A stretch of DNA of 64,000 bases from NCBI GenBank assembly GCA_000750105.3, contig JPHH03000013.1, positions 372,001-436,000 of the forward strand, read 5' to 3'. The translations under genes and the position numbers were made by a program. Source of the stretch: Tolypocladium sp. Sup5 PDA-1. Taxonomy: Eukaryota > Ascomycota > Sordariomycetes > Hypocreales > Ophiocordycipitaceae. Below, in pieces: positions 40,293-52,744 of the stretch (positions are counted from its first letter, which is position 1; every line of letters starts with the position of its first letter). The notes beneath the pieces were generated by a model. It made no database searches. It saw nothing but the letters and a program-made list of their open reading frames with translations, and was not told the origin of the DNA.

Positions 40293-42196
40293 CTAACAGA
40301 TGAACTTGTAAAGCTTCTTCCACGTGGGCCACGATACGCGCTCTTCCTTCTCCTGCGCTAATAAGATGGGTAGGTCGAAATCCTTTCGCCCGGTATCGAC
40401 GTCCATTTCGCTTACCCTGACGTACGTTGTCTTATAAGTGAGCTTGTGCGTGGCGTAGAAGAGAAAGATGATAGGTACGCCCATATAACTCAGGAAGAAA
40501 TTCTGGGCGGCCTGCCTCGCCGTCATATTTTCCCAGCCGATTGGGAAGGCACTGATCCAAAACTGCGCGGCGAGGACGATAATGTTGAGCGTTAGGCCAA
40601 TGTAAGAACCCATAATACCGGCTTGTGAGATGGACGGTATGGAGTTGAGGCTGCGCCCGCGGTAGGCCCATGCGCGACGGAAGCGAATGTGGCAGAAGCA
40701 GATAGACGCCCATGTGAAAATGAACGAGAGACCCGAAATAGCCAAGAGCCAGTCGAGGACGACAGCTTGCTGCTCCAAGGCGGCTAGGTAAGCGAGTAGA
40801 CCGAGCACCGCGGCCACCGCGATAGCAACCAGTGGTCTGCCCCTCTTATCAACGTAGCCCAGGGCCTTGGGGGCTTGGTTAAGCTTGGCCAAGGCGACCA
40901 GCGTTCGTGAGGAACCAAAGATAGCCGAGTTACCAACGGATATAACGGAAATAAGGATAACGAAGTTCATGACCGACGGAAGAACCTGTATACCGGCCTC
41001 CTCAATGGCAATGACAAAGGGCGAGGCATTCGCATCCGCACGATTAGTGGCGCTCAAGAGTCGTGGGTCATCGTAGGGGACCAAGAGGCCCACGAGCGTT
41101 AGCGCAATGATATAGAATAAGGCGATTCGCCAAAACACCTGCTTGATGGCTGTGGGGAGTGATTTCCGCGGGTTCGCCGTCTCGGCGGCGGCTAGACCGA
41201 TGAGTTCCGTGCCGCCAAAGGCAAAGGTAGCCGTAACAAATACAGTACAAACGCCTTTAAAACCATTATTGAAGGCGCCTGGGTCGTGCCAGAACTCGCC
41301 GCCAATGTATCCGCTATCGGGTGTGCCTCCGCTGTTGATAACGACTCCGAGGAGACTGGGCCGAGGTATTAGACAGTTGGACTAAGTGTAGCCACGCGTC
41401 TCGGAAGAGTATCCCCACTTACATAAAGCCGATAATAGCGATAACCTTAATAATAGAGAACACGAATTCAGCTTCACCGTAGCCCTTGACACCAAAGAGG
41501 TTAATTCCTATAACGGTAAGTAGAAAGGTAGTTACGAAGATAGCGCTAGGTAGCCGGTCGGTCCAGTATCGAATAGTTAAAGATGCTGCGATAAGCTCCA
41601 AGGGTAGAATGATGAGCCATTGTAAAGCATATCTATGAGGTAGTTAGGTTAGCATTAGACCACGGAACGCACGCTGCCAAGACGTACTGCCAGCCTATCG
41701 CAAACCCCCATGAAGGATCCAGGAATCGCGTCGCCCACGAGGAAAAGGAACCCGCAATTGGGAAGCTAACAGCCAGTTCGCCGAGGGCCTGAGTTGTGAA
41801 ATATAGCATGACGCCGACAGTAGAAAAGGCTATTAGTATAGACGCAGGACCTCCCGAATGCAACGCATTTCCCGACGCCACGAACAGACCCGTGCCTACT
41901 GAGCCTGCTATCGCAATCATCTGCAGGTGCCGTCCCTTGAGCTTTCGAGCTAGCCCCGTGTTGGCCGACTGGACCGCCGCGAGGTCCAAGTCGTAGTAAT
42001 GGTAAGGGTCATGACTTCGCGAGGTGGTTGATACGCTATTGACCAGGCTGAGGGGATCGGTAGGGAAGAAGCTCGAGTTGGTGTCGGGCTTGAAGCTGTC
42101 GAGAAGCCGTAGCAAAACTGGCGGCGTCCAGTCTCCATAGTCGGGTTCCTGCATGCTGTAGGACCTGTCGTGTGTGAGGGACTCGTCCCTGGTCAT
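40293..42196 (-). CDS. Amino-acid permease (APC superfamily, YAT type)
   Basis: Exons 42196-41688, 41632-41423 and 41355-40293, 593 aa, frame closed across introns of 55 and 67 nt. Family signatures: LKGRHLQMIAIAGSVGTGLF (GSxGTGLF in TM1), FPIAGSFSSWATRF, WGFAIGWQYAL, FAFGGTELIGLAAAETANPR and SYIGLTLNIIVLAAQFW. About 12 hydrophobic segments are visible. It imports amino acids with protons across the plasma membrane; specificity cannot be read from sequence alone. The N-terminal ~75 residues are hydrophilic, as usual. Confidence 0.9.
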
Positions 42197-44154
42197 ATTG
42201 AGGTCGGTGTAGGGATGCGGTGCTATCGTAGAGGGCTACCCAACAGCGGTAATCCGGATAGGCGGCTAGTGTGGGGGAACGTGCGAGTGGGCAGGCACTG
42301 GATTGAATTCCGGCGCAACAATTATGGCTGCTGATGGTCGCGTCGATGTTGTACTCGTCGGCGTCGCGTTCGTTGGGAGCGGTTCAACGGCTCGGTAGTG
42401 CAGGCCACCCGCCGAGTCGGAGTTGCATGTTTCAGATCCGAACCAGGGCTCGACTACCGACGGCATCAGCGGCGCATGAATGTTGCTGTTGAGGCCGTCA
42501 GGGTGGGGTGTTTGATGGTTGGTGGAGAGGATGGTCGATATGCATGTCAAGCTGGGGACAGGGTCGTGGTTGAAGTGGAGTGTGCACGTGGAAACTAAGT
42601 CATCACCGGCCTTCCCCACACCCCGGAAAAAAGGATTCTTATTAGTTGCCTTGCAAGATAGTTTGGCCAAGCTCCGATCACCTGATCTGCTTCAACTGCC
42701 CAGCTGCAAGAACCAACCAATCAAATTTACAGTACCCGCCGTCCGAGTGTTGGACCCCACACGTCGTCCAACCCGATAATCCGTATACATAGGTACCCTT
42801 GGTACCTTCCCGGGTCGCCGGGGGTCTTTGAGGCTTGGCCCCGTCTCCATCCCCCGGGTCCATAATGATGATCCAACCACGCATCGTCTACTACGACCCG
42901 GGCTCCCTGATTCCATGAAGACGGATGCTCCTCGCCATGCTTCCATTCGTACTTCAACACTGCTGCGCATGCTACCGACGCTGGGATTCTGCGTCACATG
43001 TACTCCGTACTTGTCGACTAATAAAGTTCGACAACTTGCTCCCAATTCGTCCACTTACCGCAGTAAGCTAAAGGCCCGTGCGTTGCCCGCCTCTCTATTT
43101 ATCCGGTTCCCCGGACGTGGTGTTTGAGCAAATGGCGGGCCCCACGAGACTCTACCCTACCGATGTGACGTCACCCTTTAATTTATCCGCCAAGTCGGTC
43201 GTTATGACCCATCAAGTAAAATATCGCTAACTTCGGAGTACGAACACGGGGGTTGGCAGCACATGTCTCGGCGATGGGGGAGGACTTGGGACCTCGACTC
43301 ATCGATAGGCAACAGCAAGTCTGGGCGGCTGGAGGTCGGTTCCGGGAGCGTTTACGAAGTACACTGGCCAAGATTGAGTTGCAATCCGCCGCCCGACTTG
43401 GGCGGTACTTAGGCACTGCTTAGGCGCTGCTTAGGTTAACGCGGCGACGGCTCAGGAATATGACTTCAGGAAGGAAATTCTGGATGTCGAGATTCGTGTT
43501 GTATATTGGGCTGCTATTAACGTAGAGCTCTTGCAATATAAGGTTAAGCACACTCGTATAAGTCGGTCAGCCAGAACACTACAGCCTAAAGCTGCGAACA
43601 GAAACACCACCGGATAGGAAGAGTGGAATCGGTGCAGTATGTTGCGCGCGCCCGGGGGTATACGCGGCAAACGCCTCGGTCAGCTCCCGTCGCGCATTTG
43701 CGACGCTAAGTGCTATCCGTTTTGCCTCCTTTTCTTTAACTTCTGGCTTACTGGTTATTCATCAGCAAACCCGACATGATTCCGAACATCGAGCTTTTAA
43801 AACGAATTCAGTAGCTCATTAACGTCTATAGCCTAGACGCGACGACAAATACCCCCCATCATCCCCCGATACTGCTTCAGCTCGGGGACCCGTTATGACT
43901 CCGGATCGAACTTCATCTTTGCTATACCAAGAGACTCGATTTCGTCATCTACGCAGCTATATAAGCCAGAAGCTGGTAACCACCGGCGACTAAGGGTCCC
44001 ACAACTTACTAGTAAACATGGAACGAAACCCGTCCAGCAATATCCTGTCATCACATTGGCGATGCCGTACTAACAGTAGCATGACAGCAAAAGGGAGAGC
44101 CCAGCGGGCTCTCAGACATGCCTAAGCGACAGTTATTACTATGCGAACCTGCTT
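42197..44154. other. Gene-free 2-kb region
   Basis: Permease 5' flank followed by sequence in which I see no gene. From about 43450 on, composition becomes AT-richer and resembles decayed repeat DNA. Confidence 0.5.
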
Positions 44155-44875
44155 CTAGTCGGTATCTATGGTCGGGCCGTTGAAATTATTCCGAATATTG
44201 AGAACCGGAATGACCCACGATCTCCATTCGCTCTTTTCTAGTGCAGGACACAATGAGAAGGGTCCCATATCGATGAGTTACTTCATCGAGGTCTAACTAC
44301 ACCGCCCATCGACGTTAAGACGTCCCTAGGTAAGGTACTCCCCGAAGTATTTATTCGACATTCGGTATATCCTTATTTTTATCAAGCCCTACGAGTTCTG
44401 TTCAAATTCAGTGATTGCCTCTAGGTCTCTGAGGAAAGTGCCACTTAGAAACTCGCGGGTGTCAAGCACGAGTAGACGAATATCTAAGAGGCTTAGCTTA
44501 TCAGAATCCTTCGTGTGTCGGTATAGACCGTATTGTAGGACAAAGAGAAGCGAACTTGACCAGGATATAAGGTTGCACCGATCTTGGTGGCTTGAATGCC
44601 ACCAGAGATAGGAATTTATCCAGCTAGCAGCCTCCTCTGGTGGTAATCGAAGTAGATCTTTCTTATTGTCGTTGCCATTTCTCCACGCTGGGGATGTGAT
44701 CTCGGTAATAGTAGTTGTTCCTTTAGTGCCAGGTGCAGACAGTCGGAAGAGGTACGTGGCGCTCTGTGAGTCGGCCTTGATTCCCCAGGTGTCGACGCTT
44801 AAATCAGAGGCGCTAATGGGGTCAAAGGCGCTGACAGGGCCGTGCTGTCTGGCGCAACGAAGGCCGTTTACATGC
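44155..44875 (-). pseudogene. Pseudogene of a fungal DUF7587-like family, stopped by Gln-type nonsense codons
   Basis: One unbroken reading frame with no indel: CARQHGPVSAFDPISASDLS, then SATYLFRLSAPGTKGTTTIT, LPPEEAASWINSYLWW, CNLISWSSSLLFVLQYGLYR, SLLDIRLLVLDTREF and KYFGEYL..GRLNVDGRCS..TSMK..LIDMG. Stops lie at 44389-44391 (TAG), 44326-44328 (TAG), 44293-44295 (TAG) and 44278-44280 (TAA). The last three stand where relatives typically have Gln, so each equals one C-to-T change at a CpA. The family assignment is from memory of similar fungal proteins and is tentative; the coding nature and the pattern of decay are visible directly. Confidence 0.65.
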
Positions 44876-47686
44876 TATTAGTTTCCCAGGAAGTCACCGC
44901 GCCTGGCGTGGACTACAGTTAGGGAAGAGCTGCGAGATGGGGCACAGGATATGTGTCGCAGCAATGTTCACTAGGCTTCTAAGACCTGAATATTGCGATG
45001 GTCGAAATCCCCGTAGATACAGCTATCTATGTTCACGCGCCGATTTGGGCCTTGATCTGAATGTAGCGATGTTTGTTAACGTGCGCGTCGCGAAGCAGAA
45101 TGAACTGTGTATGACTCCTCCAGCTCAGTGACTTCCATGGAAGTTGATCAGCCGGCACGACGGAGGGGGACGTAGCTGGCCGTTCAAGACGGTGGATGCC
45201 CCATAGAGTTTCGGAGCTAAGTACGGGCAGATGATGAATAGCAAACCATTCGCCAACGAGGCCTCCTCATTTCGACAATCCAAAGCCAGATCCTGCCCCG
45301 ATTGTTGTGAGTCTCTACTTTATTGCCATGATTTCACCGCTAAGAAGTTGAATCGTTTCTTCGCAGCCGCTCTCCCGTGGGAGAACCTTTGACCCAGCAC
45401 GAGCGGTACCATTTCCTCACTTCACTCGTAATGACATACATGTTTTCTCTAATTAGTAGCACCCGTTTGCTTCGGCGACCTGTCGTTTTGAGATTTGAGT
45501 GCCATCACCGTCGCCTTTTCTCGTCGCTAGTACGCTACGAAGCTCGACCGCACTAGCCCCAGACTGACCAAGTACGAGTAGACGCATATGTGTGGACAGT
45601 GGGTGTGCCGCGTGCACGGACGAAAAAGGTGTAATGTAACTTACAGACGGGCTATTTTGATATAAGACAACGCACCCTGCGTCGCAATGCCAGCCGCTTC
45701 CCACGCCCGCCACCTGCTGGCCGAGACAAGCCAGTGTATCTAGCCGTGCCAATGGCCCAGCACGCGCCGCGCAGTGAGCTGAAGCACTTTTATGCATCCT
45801 CTACGAAGCCTACTTCCCGCATGTGAGACATTCCCAAGATGTATCCTGCATTCTATAGGCGGGATCAAGCGCCTCTGGGGGACCCTGCGGCTGTTAGTCG
45901 TTGGAGGCCTGAAGTTCTGAAGTTCGATCCAGCTGCCACAAGGCGACCGGCCTCCAGTCGCCTGATGGCCCACCGAAGCTGAGCTTGTCGAAACCCGGGC
46001 AAGTCGACCCGGATATCCCGGTGGTCGCAAGGCCATGCCGTCGTGATATGCTTATACTAATACCATAGCGGCTACCGCAAGGCACCTTTGGTTACAGCGC
46101 TCCTTCGCGTGTCGTCTCACAACTAGGTACAGCCAACCAGTATTGCATCGCCCCCACCCATCTGCGGGATATATAGGTAGATAGATGCATATTAGCCACT
46201 TCAATCACTCATCTTACCATTGACTTGGGCACCTTTGTGGGTTTAGCCCCCAAGACTCTGTCGGCCTTTCTCTTTCATACCACCCACTGCATCCCGATGG
46301 AATGCATGCGGTCTCGACCGTCGAAGCGGTATCCTTCCCATGCAGCCTCTTGCAAGCAGGGTGGTAGTAATTAATAAAAGCATCATGCTGTCCAATGCAT
46401 GGCGTCTGGAAGACGGGGCCTAGACTTGTCAGCAACCGCCGCGAACGACACCAAGGGACAACTGAACGCAGGGGTCGCAAAAGGGGCGTCTTTGGGGAAG
46501 AGCCACGTAGCAAGTTCTAGTCTGCTTCAATATCTCAGCTCTCACAAAAGCGTTACTGCGTGCCCATCGTTGCTTCTGCCCTGTTCTCATGCCGAGTGTA
46601 AAGGACAACCTCTCGGGTTTCGGGCATCCCCGCACTGACGCGGGTAGGTACCTATCTGGATGGATCTACCACTTCCCACCACTCCGTTCCGCCCAGGCCG
46701 GATCCTATTGCTACCTTCCAGAACTGCACTACGGACCCGGCGCCACGAAGCACGCGGTGCCATTAACGACGGCCGAAGCAATCCCAGCCCGACCTAGCCC
46801 CTCATGAAACATGGGACCGCATCTCGGGATCCCCTAGTACCAATGCCTTTGTCGCCTATGAATCGGCGCTCGGCAGCAGCCGCACCGGGCTGGATACTGA
46901 AAGACGCTATCGATTCAGCCAGCCATGTAAGCCCGCGAACGTTGTTCCAGTTGCCTAGGCCCCTATGCACTTGGGCATCATTCCGGACGAGGTGCGGCTG
47001 TCAAACGTCGCGGTGGCTCATCCAGACCATCCTCAGCCCTACGAATCTGCCGACGCTAAGATCACCTGGATGCACTACACGGCCGTGATTGGTGGCTGCT
47101 AAATGAATCAAGGTGCGCCAAGGTCTAGTGTGGGTACAGGAACGAAGAGTATAGGCCCGCAGAGCGCAGGGATGAGAAGTAAACGCACCATTCATCTATA
47201 TCCCTTGCACATTCGAGACCACCTTTGCCGCTCTTGCGGCTTAGCGTCAATAGTTGCCTGCCAACTCACCGTGTCACGATTCATCAGCTGGATCAGACGT
47301 AACATGGGGTTCGACCAGTACTCGTACGTGAACACGGCTTGCATAGCTTCCTAAAAGCCCGGCTTGACGTGTTATTCGAAGCTAACCGCGATGTGTCTAG
47401 CCCCGTGAGGTCTTGGGGGACAACATTCCGCAAGACGGCCAGAACTGTTGGCGAATCCTTTCTGACGTGTCCGTGGACTCAGCCGCAGGGCATCTGAGCA
47501 AAGGTGGGTGTTCTTCGCTCGCCTTCACGAAAAATGATTTTAGTATAAATTGAACCCTCTGGGCCAGGCTACAGACCAACACCTCAACCCCACAGCCCCT
47601 TCATTCACATTTGAAGCCCCCAACATAGGAGACTCGCCATATCGTACAGAATACCTAGCCCACATACCTTTTTATCGCATTCCAGC
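44876..47686. other. 2.8-kb region without a recognised gene
   Basis: Several short open frames occur (for example 45453-45797 and 46589-47200) but none has a recognisable domain, plausible splice pattern or signal peptide. The right end is the promoter of the secreted DUF4360 gene. Confidence 0.45.
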
Positions 47687-48404
47687 ATGCACCTCCTCGC
47701 TGCCCTCGCTCCCTTCCTCGGCCTCGTCGCTGCTGCTCCTCAAGCCCGCAGCGATGGCCCCGTCAACGTCAAGATCAGGGGCATCAGTCTCCTCGGAAGC
47801 GGCTGCCCAGCCGGCACCGCCGACGTGCAGGTCGATGCTACCGGCACTCTTTTCGAAGCCACCTTCTCGGAGTACGAAGTCGAGACTGGCCCGGGCACCA
47901 GTCCTGTCGATTGGCGCAAGAACTGCAAGCTGACCTTGAATATGGAGTTTGACTCTGGCTTCCAGTCTGTCCCACATCAGCCTCGTCCCTCATCAGCCTA
48001 ACTAACCCTCCAAGATTCACCATCATCGATACCGATATGATCGGTTTCGCCGAGATTCCCGCCGGTGCTAACGGCCAATGCACTAATACCTTCTCATTCA
48101 CTGGCAACGGTGCGGAACACGTCGACTACAAAATTGCGCTTCCCGGACATTATAGCGGCAATTTTGATCTTCAGTCTCACCCGGGCGTCTTCTCTTGGTC
48201 TCCATGCGGCGGTAGCACCGCGATTCTGAACATGAACACTGCTTGCAACATTAGCCCGACGAAACTACCAGCTCTCATTGCTGTAAGTCCCACCCATGAA
48301 TGTGATAGAATGGTACGATTCTAACAAGATAACAGGTCGACCACATCAGCGGCAAGCTGACTGTCAAGTTCTCCGTCAATTGGAGACCTTGCCACAAGCA
48401 TTGA
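47687..48404 (+). CDS. Secreted DUF4360 protein
   Basis: Exons 47687-47964, 48015-48282 and 48336-48404, 204 aa, frame closed. Signal peptide MHLLAALAPFLGLVAAAP. The DUF4360 pattern follows: VNVKIRGISLLGSGCPAGTA, DWRKNCKLTLNMEF, GFQFTIIDTDMIGFAEIPAG, FSFTGNGAEHVDYKIALPG and SWSPCGGSTAILNMNTACNI. Six cysteines probably form disulfides. The function of the family is unknown; members are abundant in secretomes of plant- and insect-associated fungi. Confidence 0.9.
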
Positions 48405-49837
48405 TCTCATGGCTCCCCTCCTTCCATTCGTCGCTACCATGCCAGTTGAGCATGCAGTAGACGTTTCGGGCTTGATCTTTCATGGTCTCTAGGATCGTTG
48501 GCCCCTTCAAAGGAAGCCAGCATGCCAGTCATTGGTTGGTTAGGACATCCAGCTTTCAACTACTGTTTGACTTCCACTCATATCGTTCTCTGGGTTTCAA
48601 TCACTCTATAGTTTTCAAGGTTACGCTCCACCTGCTCAAACTTTGTTTATAAAAGATCTTGATATTGCTGAACGCATCAATCCGCGGAGTGCCTGTGCCA
48701 TCGCCTTCTGTAAAAGTCCGTCAACACATCGTGCGGTAACCTGATGCGGTAACCTGACCGCGGTAACGTACCTTTATGGGGAGGAAGGATACGGCCGGTT
48801 ACCCATCACAATTGAGTGTCTAATGGGTTGCTCTGCGCATCTTCCATTCGTATACATAGTAGTCCTACGCGGAGTGCACTGCTCTACAGACTCAACTCCT
48901 AGTCATTGACGCTATGGAGCAGTTGGAAACCGAGAGACTTGTCTGACATGCTCCGGTGTGCCGTATACTTGCACTTTCTCGTCACTAAAAGTCTTGCGCG
49001 TTAGCCGTCACTTGCAGTGTAAGCAATGATGATCCGTATCTTGGCACCAGTGGCAGAGGTACGGCAAGATAACTTCAACAATGGTACCAAGTGCGCAACC
49101 CACTGCCGCCAAGCTGAACAAGATCGATATTAGTCTACATAGGGACCGCTTGAAGCACCGACTGTCGGAGCGCAGGCAGGGAACCCGCCTCGATTGGGGA
49201 GAGGCGACGGAGAACGTACTGTGTAATTAGTGACGATGGTCTCTTCACAGTCTGTGTCCGGTGTTGGCAAAAGGGACAGTCGATAGAGTCTGACTGGCCT
49301 CCGAGCAAGTGTAGCGACGTGACGGTCGGACCTGTTGTCTGCAGGTCTGAACGGTCTTTTTTCATGCCTGGCATTTGGTGATAACCAAGGGGATCGTTCG
49401 ACTGTGCCGGTATTCGCGTCGAATCGTGTTGTGTCGTGTTTTGGGGATTGTCGCTTTCTGAGACGGGAACAACTTCTGGGAGGCCTTCGTCGTTGATGAT
49501 TTCTGTATGGCTAGAGGTAGGTATTCGATTGGTTACAGGTCAGAAATTTCGGGACATTTTTCAGACGAAGGGACTTGGGCTGGCGTGCCGCCAAGGGACC
49601 ACACATATACTCCATTTACAAATACGAGAAGCATCTTCCAGAGCCACCCAAGTAATCAACACATAATCAGCACACCCGTGGCCAGAATGTGGGTGCCAGC
49701 GGTCATCAAGGCGCACTTGAAGCAGCACTTTCCGCCCTCTCTCCTCCAGATTATGGCATTCGTTCCCTTGTGGCTGCACCACGCCCGCGCAAAAGCCTCA
49801 GCAGCAGGGCCCGGTGAGCAGACCATTCAACATACAT
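48405..49837. other. 1.4-kb region without a recognised gene
   Basis: No ORF resembles a known family. Around 48735-48770 the phrase GCGGTAACCTGA(T/C) is repeated two to three times. Otherwise nothing stands out. Confidence 0.45.
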
Positions 49838-50545
49838 TCACCAGTCATATTCCCGCTCACGTTTCCGTCCGCGTTGCGGACTCCAAGTCGAAGCACCACC
49901 TCTTCCACATCTTTGGCACCTACACTGTAGGGCCTCAACTGGCACCAACTTGTCGCTTCCACACTGTGAGCAACTCCCCATCAGCGGTTGCCGCAGAAAC
50001 GAGTCAAGAACATCCTTGGTGAATTCAGGAACATCAGCAGCTACCTTGTCGTAGAGTTCTTTGGTCCTTTGCGAAGATAGCGAGGCGGCAAGATTCTCTC
50101 TTGCGAACTCTAGAGCTTTGTCGCGGAGTGCCCTGACGGAATCCGGCGTTAATGTATAAAACTCAGGTATTGAGCGGAGGAAGTTGCAGATATCTGGATC
50201 TTTGTGCAAAGATTGCCAGTAATTGTCTGCCGATGAGGCCTGGAGCCCGTCGATGAGGTATTTGTCCCCCAAGGCAAACATCGTTGCGTGGGCTGATAAA
50301 GCGCACAGAACGCCCGCCTGCTCGTCCATGTTTCTTTCCGCGCATTCGCCGTCGTAGGCACCCGTGTAAAGGTAATCGACCATTCGTTGCACCATCGTAA
50401 CAGAGTATTCGTCCATGTTCCACGTTCCAGACGCCTCCTAAGTATTACTAGTACGGATTGCAACCTGATGAGAACTGGATCTACCTTGAATGGTCCAGTA
50501 CTTGCAGAATGAAAGACTGGGGACTGGCTGCAAATGATGTTAAAA
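49838..50545 (-). CDS. BTB/POZ-domain protein, 5' end uncertain
   Basis: The second exon (about 50436-49838) reads EASGTWNMDEYSVTMVQRMV, then DYLYTGAYDGE, LCALSAHATMFALGDKYLID, the C-terminal half of a fungal BTB domain. An intron with a CAAG|GTAGAT donor and CTTAG|GAGG acceptor joins it to FNIICSQSPVFHSASTGPFK, which matches the (H)xxxCxxSxxF segment of BTB. Upstream, the first BTB strand (normally SDLxIxCGxxxFxVH) cannot be read in frame, so the start is unclear and the gene may be truncated. The tail has CSQCGSDK..CRCQRCGRGG, a zinc-ribbon-like cysteine set. BTB proteins often act as adaptors for Cul3 ubiquitin ligases. Confidence 0.65.
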
Positions 50546-51232
50546 CGCACCAAATCGAAGCTCTAAAGTCCCCGAGGAAGAGAATGGCCAAGCAGGCCTC
50601 GAATGAGCGGTTTGCGACGATTGACCAGGTCAAGAAGACCCGGTAAGAGAGGACAAGGATGGCGTGCGGAAGCAGAGATATCTTACCGCAATCTACGGTA
50701 GCGGCTAATGATGATGAGTTTGCTGGAATGTGCTCGGAATGGCAGTTGTAATTATATATCTATTATGATTGTGCTATCTGGGGAGGTTATTGACTTGCTT
50801 GTTGCGTTTGTCACAAGCTTGCGTGGTGTACGGATAGTAAGTGCGTGGTTACTGCGTGCCCCCGCCTTAGTTTCTGCAATGTTAGCCCGGCTACTGTGCC
50901 ACCCAAGCCACCGTAGTAGTGTGCTGTGACGCCTCTTTCCAGCACTGTACGGAGTACGGAGCAGTACCTAATTAGGAGTTTTTGAGGTTGCCCCGCCAAT
51001 TCCTTTCATGGCGATGTGGCAGGAGCCAGGGCTCAGGGGCGAATCGTGGTGTGGCGGCTGTGGCCGTGGGACTGTGGCCGTGGAATTGTTGGTTCGGTGG
51101 ATTTTTACGTACGTGGTCAGAGATGCCTTTGTACCGTACTGTTTCTCATTGCCATTGTGTATAGATTGTCGAAGCAAACGATAATACAACCTACACTATA
51201 TACTCAGCACCAAGCAGCAGCCCGCCCGCACG
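50546..51232. other. Spacer
   Basis: BTB gene 5' flank, which may contain its first exon, and upstream flank of the next gene. No separate gene is seen. Confidence 0.4.
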
Positions 51233-51971
51233 ATGTCGTCCTCGGTCCTCCATAATTTCCCCCGTTCCCCCCCCGTCGAGAGTGTCCATTGGCACTGGCC
51301 CCCTCCGGTCCCGAAGCCCGCAAGGGACTCGTTTGGCCTGGCGCTATACGCCGAGATCCCGTCCATGCGCGAGACGACCAGCATAGCGTTATGGCACGGC
51401 CCGGTGGACAAGATACGGCTGTCCCCCGTCCACCCTCCGGGATCCAACGGACCAGCGGCGGTACGTGGCCTACAAGTGGGCTACCGCCCAGCACAACGAG
51501 GCGTCGCGAAAGTTTTTCGAGATGGCCAATTCTTTGGAGCCGGAGGAGAGCCACAAGCACCTCCCGGGGCCGGAGCGCATGCGGATTGTCCGCTGGAAGC
51601 CCGAGGACATGCTGCGAAGGGCCCGCGCCGTGGAGCTGGACCCGGAGCAGGTGTCGAGTCTCCAGGACCTCACCGTGGAGGCCAAGGCCCAGGCTGTATG
51701 GTACGCGCTGAGTACCTGATGGATCTCAACCGGCCTCCGTCTCTCATTATACATTACGCTGATGGTCGGATCTAGCGTCGCGCGGTACAGGGCCGATTTT
51801 CTGAGACTCAGCCCTTATGCGTACCGGAGCCTGGACGAGCGTTAGAAGCACGAAGAGTTGGCCGCGGACGCGGTACTACAAGCCATCGCCTGGCACGAAG
51901 CAGCTGGGGCGATCGGGCGGGTGATGGACGCCCAGCGCAAGAGGAAGCCGTGGAGTGACTTTGGCTTGTAA
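51233..51971 (+). pseudogene. Hypothetical protein with an in-frame TAG
   Basis: Not recognised. Exons 51233-51403, 51456-51700 and 51776-51971 join in phase: ALWHGP joins RRYVAYKWATAQHNEASRKF, then FFEMANSLEPEE and MRIVRWKPEDMLRRARAVEL, then VARYRADFLRLSPYAYRSLD. A TAG at 51843-51845 (codon 162) stops it, yet the same frame continues HEELAADAVLQAIAWHEAAG and KRKPWSDFGL to a TAA at 51969-51971. CAG to TAG would explain the stop. Residues are charged and helical, with no signal or membrane segment. Either a recent pseudogene or a shorter protein; a further intron at GTAAGTG (51968) is possible. Confidence 0.45.
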
Positions 51972-52744
51972 GTGACCCTGAAGCGTAACCCTGAAAGCTT
52001 CTCTCCAGTCGCCTACCTCGTGGCTTTTGGCTTGTTACCAATACTTTTGCTAAAAAAAGTTATTTAAAGCTCTCTGGATGAGCCGCAGGATGCCAGTAGT
52101 TCCAGCGACGGGGGCTGTATTTACTTTCCCTTTTTACCATGGCCGCCTCGCTTGCCCCGACACAGCAGCGAAACCTCCAGAGGAAAAGAAAACCTCTTTA
52201 AAAAAACTGCGAAGGAAAACGTACAAAACCCCTGTCTCGTGTCTGACTTTATGACGACATCGGTCCCTCCCCTGCGCGAGGTCTCGAGGCCTGACGTTTG
52301 ACGGCTCCCTCCGCAGCGCGTTGTCCACCGATATGACGACCGATTCAGCAGACAGGAGGAAAAACCTGTATAAAAAAGCACATTTATATCTAAAGACTTT
52401 TGCCTGCACCACCAGCGGCCGGGGACGGAAACCCCGTTATCAAACAACGTCGACGACGAGTTTGCACTTCTACGCAGTGTCGACGATCAATTCCTCCACT
52501 CGCTACTACTATTTGCGAATGAGGAAGCCAAGACAAACTCAAAGCCAGGATCTATTTTTATAAAAAAATTGGCTGCCCTGCGAAGGGACCTCGTGCACAT
52601 ATACATATGTCACCCTGGAGCGCGCGTGCCCGCGCCTGAGAATAAGTTCGTACTCCGTTATAATATAGGGGACCTGAGCACCGAAGGCTAATGTGCGGCC
52701 GTAGCAACTTACCAACAGTACGGATAACCACCAACCAGACAACA
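51972..52744. other. Spacer
   Basis: No recognised gene. Short A-runs and TATAAAA-like strings occur around 52050-52090, 52365-52385 and 52555-52570. Confidence 0.4.

Noticed and set aside
45453..45797. 114-codon minus-strand frame with several Cys
   Set aside because: No signal peptide, no similarity that I recognise and no splice support.
46589..47200. Plus-strand stretch with partly coding-like sequence
   Set aside because: Frames change repeatedly and contain stops; no family could be named, so left as unassigned DNA.
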